DNA of 37,002 bases from Bacteroidota bacterium (GTDB taxonomy: Bacteria > Bacteroidota > Bacteroidia > Flavobacteriales > Schleiferiaceae): NCBI GenBank assembly GCA_003385605.1, contig QQUU01000095.1, positions 1 to 37,002 on the forward strand, read 5' to 3'. The notes beneath the pieces were generated by a model. It ran no database searches. It saw only the letters and a list, made by a program, of their open reading frames with translations, and was not told where the DNA came from. Of this stretch, positions 13,902-21,531 are shown piece by piece. The first letter of the stretch is position 1; each line of letters opens with the position of its first letter. Made by a program: the position numbers and the translations under genes.

Positions 13902-16262
13902 ATGGCAGAAGCTACAGGATATGTTACTCAATTTCCCAGCCAATCGGTTGACGACGCTACAAAAGCTAGCGAAGACTACGGAATGGAAGTGGCTATGGGT
14001 ATACAAAACGAATGGTTCAGAAAAAATTCTGGCACAGGCCGATTTGTTCAGAATCAGCGTGACTTTCATAAACTGCGTTTATATGCTCGTGGTGAACAAT
14101 CTGTTCAAAAATATAAAGATGAATTTTCAGTAAACGGTGATTTATCTTATTTGAATTTAGATTGGAAACCCGTACCTATTATTCCAAAGTTTGTAGATAT
14201 TGTAGTAAACGGAATGCAAGACCGCTTATTTACAATTAAAGCATTTGCACAAGATCCAACTTCAATAAAAGAAAGAACAGATTTTGTAGAAAGTATTTTA
14301 GAGGACATGAATGCAAAAGAAATATTAGATGAAATTGATGCTAATATGAATGTTAATGCAAGAAATGTTCCCGCAGAGCAAATGCCAAGCGACAAAGAAG
14401 AGCTTGAATTGCATATGCAAATAAGCTACAAACAAGGTATAGAAATAGCGCACGAGCAAGCAATAAAAAATATTTTTGAAAAAAATTATTATGATGAGCT
14501 TAAAAAGCGTTTAGACTATGACCAAACTGTTTTAGGCATAATGAGCGCAAAACATACTTTTAATAATACTGATGGTATAAAATTAGAGTATGTTGATCCT
14601 GCTAATCTTGTGTATTCATATACTGAAGATCCTAATTTTCAAGACGTATATTATTTTGGTGAAATAAAACAAATAAAAGCAAATGAGCTTAAAAAGCAGT
14701 TTCCAGAGCTTTCTGATGAAGAATTTGAAGAAGCTGTAAAACGCTCGTCTAACTATAATAATTACGATTATACAAACAATGACGCTAATGAAACTGTAGA
14801 TTCTAATACATTAACGGTAATGTATTTTAATTGGAAAACATGGGAAAATAGCGTATACAAAATAAAAGAAACAGCCACAGGAGCGAAAAAAGCCATTAAA
14901 AAGGACGATAAGTTTAATCCTCCAAAAGATCAAAGATCAAGATTTGAAAAAGTGGCGCAAGCAAGAGAAACAATATACGAAGGCGTAATGGTTCTCGGCG
15001 CTAATAAGCTTTTAAAATGGAAGAAAGCTACCAATATGGTAAGGCCTGATTCAAATGTGAACAAAGTAATGATGAATTACGTTGTTAGTGCTCCTAGAAT
15101 GTATAAAGGAAAGATTGAAAGCTTAGTATCAAGAATGATAACCTACGCTGATCTTATACAACTTACGCATTTAAAACTCCAGCAGGTAATTCAAAGAATG
15201 ACGCCTTCAGGGGTATATGTTGACGCCGATGGATTAGCTGAAATAGATTTAGGTAACGGAACAAGTTATAATCCGCAGGAGGCACTAAATTTATACTTCC
15301 AAACTGGATCAATTATTGGTAGATCAATGACAGTTGATGGTGAAATGAATGCTGGTAAAGTACCAATTCAAGAATTACCAGGTGGTGGCGGACAACAAAG
15401 CTCACTTTTAATTCAAGCATACAATTATTATTTACAAATGATACGTGATGTAACTGGATTAAACGAAGCACGCGATGGGTCTGATCCAGACCCTAATGCT
15501 TTAGTGGGCGTGCAAAAACTAGCCGCGGCAAATTCAAATACAGCCACAAGGCATATTTTGCAGTCCTCAATGTACGTTACGACACAACTAGCTGAGGCTA
15601 TATCTATAAGAATAAAAGATGTATTAGAATACCATCCACAAAGAGATGCAATGATTACTGGTATTGGTAGATTTAGCGTGGGTGCTTTAAAGGAGATGGA
15701 GAATTTGCATTTGCATGATTTTGGTATATTCTTAGAGCTAGATCCCGACGAGGAAGAAAAACAACTTGTAGAGGCTAATATACAAGCAGCTTTAGCTAGA
15801 GATCAAATATTTTTAGAAGATGTTATTGATATTAGACAAATTAAAAATATTAAACTAGCTAACCAATTACTTAAATATAAAAGAACTAAGAAAGAGGAAA
15901 AAGATCAAATTAGAGCAGAAAGAAATATAGCTGCTCAATCACAGGCTAACGCACAAGCAGCACAGGCAGCTGAAATGGCAAAAGCAAATGCAGAAAATAT
16001 TAAAGTAGAAGCTAAAGGCAAATTAGCTGAGCTACAAGCTCAATTAGAAATTCAAAAGCTGCAAATGGAAGCTGAAACTAAAAAAGGTCTTATGAAATAT
16101 GAATACGATCTTAATGTTAAGTTAAAAGAAATGGAGTTAAATAGTAAGGAAAACATAGCTATGAGTAAATCGCCATCAAATCCAGAACCAAAAAAAGCTT
16201 TTGAATCAAGTGGTAATGATGTACTAGGTGGAATCAACTTAAGTAAATTTGAACCAAGATAA
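13902..16262 (+). CDS. Portal protein
   Basis: 786 residues, directly after terL, with the stretch LDWKPVPIIPKFVDIVVNGM (86-105) and a long alpha/beta portal body. SAPRMYKGKIESLVSRMITY and LTHLKLQQVIQRMTPSGVYV in the middle fit the crown/stem portion. The family resemblance (crAss-like and other Bacteroidota podovirus portals) is from memory and gene order. The C-terminus (about 655-750) is a long Ala/Glu/Lys/Gln coiled coil ending with a disordered tail and GGINLSKFEPR. Portals form the dodecameric vertex for packaging and tail attachment. It starts 2 bases after terL with an A-rich leader. Confidence 0.8.
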   Translation: MAEATGYVTQFPSQSVDDATKASEDYGMEVAMGIQNEWFRKNSGTGRFVQNQRDFHKLRLYARGEQSVQKYKDEFSVNGDLSYLNLDWKPVPIIPKFVDIVVNGMQDRLFTIKAFAQDPTSIKERTDFVESILEDMNAKEILDEIDANMNVNARNVPAEQMPSDKEELELHMQISYKQGIEIAHEQAIKNIFEKNYYDELKKRLDYDQTVLGIMSAKHTFNNTDGIKLEYVDPANLVYSYTEDPNFQDVYYFGEIKQIKANELKKQFPELSDEEFEEAVKRSSNYNNYDYTNNDANETVDSNTLTVMYFNWKTWENSVYKIKETATGAKKAIKKDDKFNPPKDQRSRFEKVAQARETIYEGVMVLGANKLLKWKKATNMVRPDSNVNKVMMNYVVSAPRMYKGKIESLVSRMITYADLIQLTHLKLQQVIQRMTPSGVYVDADGLAEIDLGNGTSYNPQEALNLYFQTGSIIGRSMTVDGEMNAGKVPIQELPGGGGQQSSLLIQAYNYYLQMIRDVTGLNEARDGSDPDPNALVGVQKLAAANSNTATRHILQSSMYVTTQLAEAISIRIKDVLEYHPQRDAMITGIGRFSVGALKEMENLHLHDFGIFLELDPDEEEKQLVEANIQAALARDQIFLEDVIDIRQIKNIKLANQLLKYKRTKKEEKDQIRAERNIAAQSQANAQAAQAAEMAKANAENIKVEAKGKLAELQAQLEIQKLQMEAETKKGLMKYEYDLNVKLKEMELNSKENIAMSKSPSNPEPKKAFESSGNDVLGGINLSKFEPR

Positions 16263-16292
16263 AAACTATTAATTATTTTATATTATTAAATT

Positions 16293-17516
16293 ATGGCAAA
16301 ATGGACAGTAAAGGGGATTGTTGATGACAATCCTAAGTCAAAACAAGAAACGGAGCAAGCTGTTTTAGACAAAGCTGTTGAGGAAGGAAAAATTGAGCCT
16401 CAATCAGCTGGTCAAGAAGAGGAAGTTCCAAAAATTAATTTAGACGAATTAAACAAACAAGCAGATGCCGTTCAAGAGCAAAGCACAGATGAAGTTCCTG
16501 TACGCGACGAACCCGAAGCTAGCAAAGAAGTTCAGCAAGAAGACAAGCAAGAAACAGCTGAAGAACCTGCCGACGAAAGTCCGCTCGAACTCATCAAAGA
16601 AGAAGAAGAAGAAACGCAAGTAAATGATCAACCAAAAGTAGATCAAAGAGCGGCTGAAGTAAACAAACAGCCAGAACCAGTTCAAGAACAACCACAAGCA
16701 CAGCTGCCTGAAAATGTAGAAAAGCTTGTAAAGTTTATGGAAGAAACAGGTGGAACGGTTGAAGACTACGTTAGGCTAAACCGAGACGTGTCTGAACTTC
16801 CAGACGGTGATGTGCTGAGAGAATATTATTCTCAATCAAAACCATGGGATTTAAAGGAAATTCAAGAGTACATGGAAGATAACTTTTCGTTTGACGAAGA
16901 CGTTGATAGCGAAAAAGAAATACGCGCAAAAAAACGCGCTTTTAAAGAAGAACTTTATAATGCTCGTAAGTTTTTTGAAACAAATAAAGAAAAGTACTAT
17001 GCTGATCTTAAGTTAAGTCGCAAACAGGAAATTCCGCAAGAGTACCAAGAAGCTTATGAAAATTATAGCGAATATAAACAAGGACAAGAGTTAAATAGTC
17101 AACTCACAAAAGTATTTTTAGAAAAAACAGATAATGTATTTTCCGGAGACTTTAAAGGATTTGATTTCCAAGTTGGAGACAATAAATTCCGTTATAAAGT
17201 TTCAAACGTTAATGAAACAAAAGAGGTGCAATCTGATATTTCTAATTTTATTAAACCTTATTTAAACGATAAGGGCGAAATGGCTGACGCTAAGGGATAC
17301 CATAAAGCTTTGTTTACCGCACGCAACGCGGATAAATTAGCGCAGCACTTTTATGAGCAAGGCCGTGCCGATGCTTTACGTCAAAGTGCTAAGGAAGCTA
17401 AAAACATAGATATGAACCCAAGGCAAGAAGGAACAATACAAACAAAATCCGGTCAGAAATTTAGAGTTGTTTCAGGAGACTCAAGTTCAAAATTAAAAAT
17501 CAAGCTAAACAAATAA
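16293..17516 (+). CDS. Head scaffolding protein candidate
   Basis: 407 residues, located between portal and major capsid protein where scaffolds lie. The N-terminal third (about 15-145) is low-complexity and very acidic (repeated E/Q/D/P, including a run of five Glu), probably disordered. The centre is helical and charged (KEIRAKKRAFKEELYNARKF; EIPQEYQEAYENYSEYKQ), and the end is basic (FRVVSGDSSSKLKIKLNK). An acidic flexible start, a helical core and a basic capsid-binding tail match scaffold proteins, which lack sequence conservation. No protease motif was found. It ends 12 bases before the capsid ATG. Confidence 0.65.
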   Translation: MAKWTVKGIVDDNPKSKQETEQAVLDKAVEEGKIEPQSAGQEEEVPKINLDELNKQADAVQEQSTDEVPVRDEPEASKEVQQEDKQETAEEPADESPLELIKEEEEETQVNDQPKVDQRAAEVNKQPEPVQEQPQAQLPENVEKLVKFMEETGGTVEDYVRLNRDVSELPDGDVLREYYSQSKPWDLKEIQEYMEDNFSFDEDVDSEKEIRAKKRAFKEELYNARKFFETNKEKYYADLKLSRKQEIPQEYQEAYENYSEYKQGQELNSQLTKVFLEKTDNVFSGDFKGFDFQVGDNKFRYKVSNVNETKEVQSDISNFIKPYLNDKGEMADAKGYHKALFTARNADKLAQHFYEQGRADALRQSAKEAKNIDMNPRQEGTIQTKSGQKFRVVSGDSSSKLKIKLNK

Positions 17517-17528
17517 AAAATTTAAAAA
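17514..17528 (+). promoter_or_regulatory. A/T-only translation leader of the capsid gene (no Shine-Dalgarno)
   Basis: The bases just before ATG 17529 are A and T only, with long A runs, and contain no purine-rich GGAGG-like element. The same kind of leader (AAATAAA, TTAAATT) precedes nearly every start in the window. It is what is known of Bacteroidota translation starts, where A/T-rich leaders replace anti-16S pairing. Here it leads the gene expected to be most strongly translated. Confidence 0.5.
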
Positions 17529-18953
17529 ATGGCTTTAACAACTGGAATTGAACATTTAACCCCAACACCTTCGAAAGGGCAATTGTTCGCAGGTAACTAT
17601 ATTACCGACTTTAGCTTTGCTAATCAATTTTTACCAGACGTATACGAAAAACAAGCAGAGATTTACGGAAACCGTTCTATCTCTTCTTTCTTACGTCTAG
17701 TTTCTGCAGAAATGCCTTCTGCATCTGACGAAATCCGTTGGGTAGAACAAGGGCGTCTGCACATTACTTATGACAACTGTACGCTTAACGTGGCTACAGG
17801 CGTATTTACTGTAACATTTGATACTTTACCTGACGGTACATCTGCTGGAACTTCACAAGTACCTGCTGTACGTGTGGGTCAAACTATCATGGTACAAGAA
17901 AAAGATGGTACTGGGCCAGTGCTTAAAGGAGTTGTAACAGTTGCTGGAGCAAATGCTTCTGCTACAACTGGTACATTTACTGCTCACTGCTACGAGGCTG
18001 CTACTTGGGCTAAAACAGGATTTACTGCCGCAACAGGTGTACGTGTACTAGTATACGGATCTGAATTTGCAAAAGGAACCAACGGGATGGCTGATTCTAT
18101 TGAATCTGAATACATGAGCTATACCAATAAGCCAATTATCTTAAAAGATAACTACGCTATCAACGGATCTGACACTGCTCAAATCGGATGGATTGAAGTT
18201 ACTTCTGAGAATGGGGCTTCTGGTTACTTATGGTACTTACAGTCTGAGCACGAAACTCGTCAGCGTTTTGAGGATTACTTAGAAATGAGTATGGTAGAAT
18301 CAGTTAAGAAAGCATCTACGGTACACGCTTCTTTCCCAGCTAACGTAACTGGAACTGAAGGTTTATTTGCTGCTCTTGAAGCACGTGGTAACGTATTTAC
18401 TGATCTTTCTTCTGATGCTGATCTTTCTGACTTTGATATTATCTTAAAGCAGTTAGATAAAAACGGAGCTATCGAAGAAAACATGATCTATGCTGACCGT
18501 GATCTTTCATTATCTATTGATGATGGATTAGCTTCTAAAAATTCTTACGGGTCTGGTGGTACTTCTTACGGAGTATTTAACAACTCTGAGGATATGGCTC
18601 TTAACTTAGGTTTTGCTGGTTTCCGTCGTGGGTCTTATGACTTCTATAAAACTGACTGGAAATACTTAAACGATGTTGCTACTCGTGGAGGATTCACTGA
18701 TATTGAAGGTGTGATTATTCCTGCTGGTACTTCAACTGTTTATGATCAAGATCTTGGTAAAAACATCAAGCGTCCATTCTTACATATCCGTTACCGCGCA
18801 AGCGAAACTGATGATCGTAAAATGAAAACTTGGATTACAGGTTCTGTAGGAGGTGCTTACACATCTGACAAAGATGAAATGCGAGTAAACTTCTTATCTG
18901 AGCGTTGTTTAATCACTCAGGGAGCTAACAACTTCTTCTTATTGAAAGACTAA
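17529..18953 (+). CDS. Major capsid protein
   Basis: 474 residues, the usual size for an HK97-fold capsid protein, placed after the scaffold candidate and followed by a strong terminator. The N-terminal part (IEHLTPTPSKGQLFAGNYIT...FLPDVYEKQAEIYGNRSISSFL) and EIRWVEQGR resemble HK97-fold capsid N-arms and E-loop-type strands. A beta-rich insertion spans about 75-165, and a conserved-looking end reads MRVNFLSERCLITQGANNFFLLKD. Codon use is unlike neighbouring genes: of 19 Arg codons, 17 are CGT, one CGC and one CGA, with no AGA/AGG, while adjacent genes favour AGA. This marks very high expression and supports the call. Start ATG follows an A-run leader. Confidence 0.82.
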   Translation: MALTTGIEHLTPTPSKGQLFAGNYITDFSFANQFLPDVYEKQAEIYGNRSISSFLRLVSAEMPSASDEIRWVEQGRLHITYDNCTLNVATGVFTVTFDTLPDGTSAGTSQVPAVRVGQTIMVQEKDGTGPVLKGVVTVAGANASATTGTFTAHCYEAATWAKTGFTAATGVRVLVYGSEFAKGTNGMADSIESEYMSYTNKPIILKDNYAINGSDTAQIGWIEVTSENGASGYLWYLQSEHETRQRFEDYLEMSMVESVKKASTVHASFPANVTGTEGLFAALEARGNVFTDLSSDADLSDFDIILKQLDKNGAIEENMIYADRDLSLSIDDGLASKNSYGSGGTSYGVFNNSEDMALNLGFAGFRRGSYDFYKTDWKYLNDVATRGGFTDIEGVIIPAGTSTVYDQDLGKNIKRPFLHIRYRASETDDRKMKTWITGSVGGAYTSDKDEMRVNFLSERCLITQGANNFFLLKD

Positions 18954-18966
18954 GTTTATAACCTAT

Positions 18967-19008
18967 AGATAGACATGGGGCTCTTCGGGGCCCCTCTATC
19001 TTATTATT
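18967..19008 (+). terminator. Rho-independent terminator with C(UUCG)G tetraloop after capsid gene
   Basis: An outer 7-bp stem AGATAGA/TCTATCT (18967-18973 and 18995-19001) and, after a 3-base bulge, an inner 7-bp stem GGGGCTC/GGGCCCC (18977-18983 and 18988-18994, one G-T pair) close on a TTCG loop (18984-18987). A T-rich tail TTATTATT follows. It is the only GC-rich hairpin in the otherwise AT-rich gaps and lies 14 bases after the capsid stop. It would end most transcripts after the head genes and may also stabilise capsid mRNA. Confidence 0.85.
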
Positions 19009-19018
19009 AAATTATATT

Positions 19019-19747
19019 ATGTTAAAGAATTGGGAACTTAAAGATAGAACTTATATGTTAACTGGTGGGATGTCACCATTAACTTACAAAATACGAAGCC
19101 GTAATATTCTTTGGTTTGATGAAGAAAAAGGATATAACCGCGAACTTCGTTATGCAAAAAATCAAAAAACATTATTTCGTGACGAGCAAGATGAATATGC
19201 TAGACTAGAGCATATTATATTTGAAAACGGTGTTTTAACCGTACCTCGTACGAATCCTGTATTGCAGCAATTGTTATCATATTATCATCCAGAAAAAAAT
19301 TCTATATGGGTAGAAATAGATCCAGTAAAAGAAGCTAAGGATGATGTTGAAATGATTGAAATTGAAATTGAAGCAATGCGATTAGTACAAGAGCTTGAAA
19401 TTGAGCATCTTGAAGCTATATTAAGAACTGAGATTGGCTCAGATGTTAATAAAATGTCTTCAAAGGAAATAAAAAGAGACTGTTACTTATTTGCTAAAAA
19501 CGACCCAGAGCTATTTATTGAGATAGCAAACGACGAAGATATTAAACTTCGTAACTTAGCTAACAGATCGGTTGAAGCCGGCTTAGTTAGTCTTGTAGAT
19601 GATAACTCTACATTTAAGTGGGCATCGAATGGTAAGAAAATTTTAACAGTTCCCTTTGATGAGCATCCATATACTGCGTTCGCAAAATATCTAAAAACAG
19701 ATGAAGGCGTGGACGTTATGAAAGCAATTACTAAAAAGCTTTCGTAA
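19019..19747 (+). CDS. Structural/connector protein candidate, unknown
   Basis: 242 residues, first gene after the capsid terminator. The N-terminal MLKNWELKDRTYMLTGGMSPLTYKIRSRNILWFDEEKGYNRELRYAKNQ (given in part) is beta-like. A coiled-coil helix EMIEIEIEAMRLVQELEIEHLEAIL lies at about 112-136, and a globular C-terminal part has FKWASNGKKILTVPFDEHPYTAFAKYLKTDEG. No signal peptide or enzymatic motif is present. The position between capsid and head-tail joining genes suggests a head completion or minor capsid role. I recall similar proteins in this place in marine phages but no known function. Confidence 0.5.
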   Translation: MLKNWELKDRTYMLTGGMSPLTYKIRSRNILWFDEEKGYNRELRYAKNQKTLFRDEQDEYARLEHIIFENGVLTVPRTNPVLQQLLSYYHPEKNSIWVEIDPVKEAKDDVEMIEIEIEAMRLVQELEIEHLEAILRTEIGSDVNKMSSKEIKRDCYLFAKNDPELFIEIANDEDIKLRNLANRSVEAGLVSLVDDNSTFKWASNGKKILTVPFDEHPYTAFAKYLKTDEGVDVMKAITKKLS

Positions 19748-19754
19748 AATACCA

Positions 19755-19782
19755 GGTTATAGTTATTCGGTTAGCTATAACC
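19755..19782 (+). terminator. Weak hairpin between structural genes
   Basis: Perfect 8-bp arms GGTTATAG (19755-19762) and CTATAACC (19775-19782) enclose a 12-base loop in the 57-base gap. There is no T-run right after the stem (ATCTAATAAATAAA follows), so it is either a weak or partial terminator or an RNA-processing/stability element rather than a strong stop. Confidence 0.4.
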
Positions 19783-19804
19783 ATCTAATAAATAAACAAT
19801 AATA

Positions 19805-20509
19805 ATGGTAAGCATAGATAACGTTTATAAAACTGTACTTAACATCCTTAACAAGGAAAACAGAGGGTATATTGTTCCAAATGAGTTCAATACCCTGGCT
19901 TTACAAGCTCAAAACGAAATTTTTGAAGGTTATTTTTCATCGCGTAACTATGCGGTAACAAATGACTCAGACTATTCAGATATTCGCAAGAACATAGAAG
20001 AAAAAATATCTGGGTTTGAAAATGATGAAACAGTTTCTTCTGGAACGTTTTCAAATGCTGAAGGAAATACTACAAGTAGTTATTTTGCTTATCCAAGTAA
20101 CTTTTATAGATTAAACAGTATTTCTATAGGAGGCATCCAAGCCGAAGAGGCAGATAAAAAGCGAATACTATATATAAATAGATCACCGCTTACGAAACCT
20201 ACTACAAAAAATCCTGTCTATATTAGACACGAAGGGGGTATTGTTATGTATCCAACAACAGGTATTGCCAATGTGCTAATGAGCTACATACGTAAACCTG
20301 CAGAACCTAAGTGGGTTGGAGGTACTACGGCTGGACAAATTGTAGCAAATGAATCTGCTTCAAATTACCAAAACTTTGAATTACACGTTTCAGAATTTCA
20401 TGAACTTGTAGTTAAAATATTATCTTATGCTGGAGTTATTATTAGAGCAGCTGATGTAACACAAGTTGCAGCGGCTAAAGAACAACAAATCATTCAATCT
20501 GAACGATAA
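19805..20509 (+). CDS. Head-tail connector/ring protein candidate
   Basis: 234 residues. The N-terminal helical part (VSIDNVYKTVLNILNKENRGYIVPNEFNTLALQAQNEIFEGYF) resembles the alpha-helical core of adaptor (gp4/gp15-type) proteins. The middle has FAYPSNFYRLNSISIGG, then RSPLTKPTTKNPVYIRHEGGIVMYP, an order seen in podovirus ring or adaptor proteins, and a helical end (HELVVKILSYAGVIIRAADV). It is followed by a second protein with a related layout, and its stop overlaps that start (TAATG). I infer that it sits below the portal as a ring of the tail connector. Confidence is moderate because no family name is certain. Confidence 0.55.
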   Translation: MVSIDNVYKTVLNILNKENRGYIVPNEFNTLALQAQNEIFEGYFSSRNYAVTNDSDYSDIRKNIEEKISGFENDETVSSGTFSNAEGNTTSSYFAYPSNFYRLNSISIGGIQAEEADKKRILYINRSPLTKPTTKNPVYIRHEGGIVMYPTTGIANVLMSYIRKPAEPKWVGGTTAGQIVANESASNYQNFELHVSEFHELVVKILSYAGVIIRAADVTQVAAAKEQQIIQSER

Positions 20510-21441
20510 TGGCAGAATCAAGAAAACTATATACGCCCAAACAATATTACGCTAAACATCAAGGTGATACAGCTAATATACCAAGCGATTTTAAAGGATT
20601 AGGATATTACAGAAGAGTAAATCTTGAAGATACTATTAACAACTTTATTGTTGCGTATATAGGTGAAGATAAAGCTTTGCCTAAAATACCAAGATATGAA
20701 GTTGACTTCTGGGCCCAGCGGGGTGTCCAGGAGTTTAGCTACGATATTCTACATAGCGAAAAAAGCATGGAAATTGAATTAAGCGATGCTTTAACATTTC
20801 CATTGCCTCAAGATTATGTAACTTATACAGCTATATCTCAGGTTGAAAAAAATGGTGAAAAGACAAGGTTATTTCCAAATAATAAAGTAAATAATCCAGA
20901 CGCACCTTTGCAAGATAGTGATTATGAATTTACTTTTGATTCCGACGGTAACTTACAACAAGCATCTTTATCTGAGTCAATAACTAAATTTCAAGACGCA
21001 TCTAACCAAGAGCCAACACAAGAAGACGAATACTACAGATATAATAATGAAGAATATCCATATTTTAATAAAAGATATGGGGGTGTTCCTGAGAAAATGA
21101 ATAGTATTGGTACGTTTGTTGTTGATGAAGCGAATGGTTTGATTTACTTTGATGGATCTTTAAAGAAAGACAAAATAATCGTTTTAGACTATATTTCTGA
21201 TGGTTTAACCGACAATGGTGATCTAACTACTGTTTATATCCCAAAGCTTGCTGAGGATGCTCTATATGCTTATATGTTGTACAATCTAGCTAAGGTTCGT
21301 CCTTCAGCTGCAGCATTAGTGCCTTTATACAAAAAAGAAGCAAGTGCAAAGATGCGTAATACAAAAATAAGACTTAGTAATTACAATTTACCTGAATTAG
21401 CACAAGTTTTGAGAGGTAAAGCAAAATGGATTAAACACTAA
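20509..21441 (+). CDS. Head-tail adaptor/ring protein candidate
   Basis: 310 residues, coupled to the preceding gene by a one-base overlap. Notable parts are FIVAYIGEDKALPKIPRYEVDFWAQRGVQEFSYDILHSEKSMEIEL (helical adaptor-like start, quoted in pieces: EVDFWAQRGVQEF at about 63-75), then LPQDYVTYTAISQVEKNGEKTRLFPN and, near the end, GTFVVDEANGLIYFDGS with IIVLDYISDGL. The C-terminus is helical and basic. 'LP.DY..Y.....V...G....L' followed by a '.IYF....' strand is a pattern of tail-connector proteins in podoviruses. It is the last gene before a 90-base gap and the tail hub genes. Confidence 0.55.
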   Translation: MAESRKLYTPKQYYAKHQGDTANIPSDFKGLGYYRRVNLEDTINNFIVAYIGEDKALPKIPRYEVDFWAQRGVQEFSYDILHSEKSMEIELSDALTFPLPQDYVTYTAISQVEKNGEKTRLFPNNKVNNPDAPLQDSDYEFTFDSDGNLQQASLSESITKFQDASNQEPTQEDEYYRYNNEEYPYFNKRYGGVPEKMNSIGTFVVDEANGLIYFDGSLKKDKIIVLDYISDGLTDNGDLTTVYIPKLAEDALYAYMLYNLAKVRPSAAALVPLYKKEASAKMRNTKIRLSNYNLPELAQVLRGKAKWIKH

Positions 21442-21467
21442 AAATATACTTTTATTGAATTTTATGC

Positions 21468-21497
21468 AATATATATTATGTAAACATAATATATATT
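21468..21497. repeat. Perfect 13-bp AT-rich inverted repeat in the longest gap
   Basis: Arms AATATATATTATG (21468-21480) and CATAATATATATT (21485-21497) are exact reverse complements around TAAA. The 90-base gap (21442-21531) otherwise holds only AT-rich sequence. It could be a bidirectional terminator, a dyad binding site for a regulator, or part of a promoter for the tail module. I cannot assign -10/-35 boxes with confidence. Confidence 0.6.
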
Positions 21498-21531
21498 TAG
21501 TATTTATGTGTTTTAATTGTAAATAAATCAA

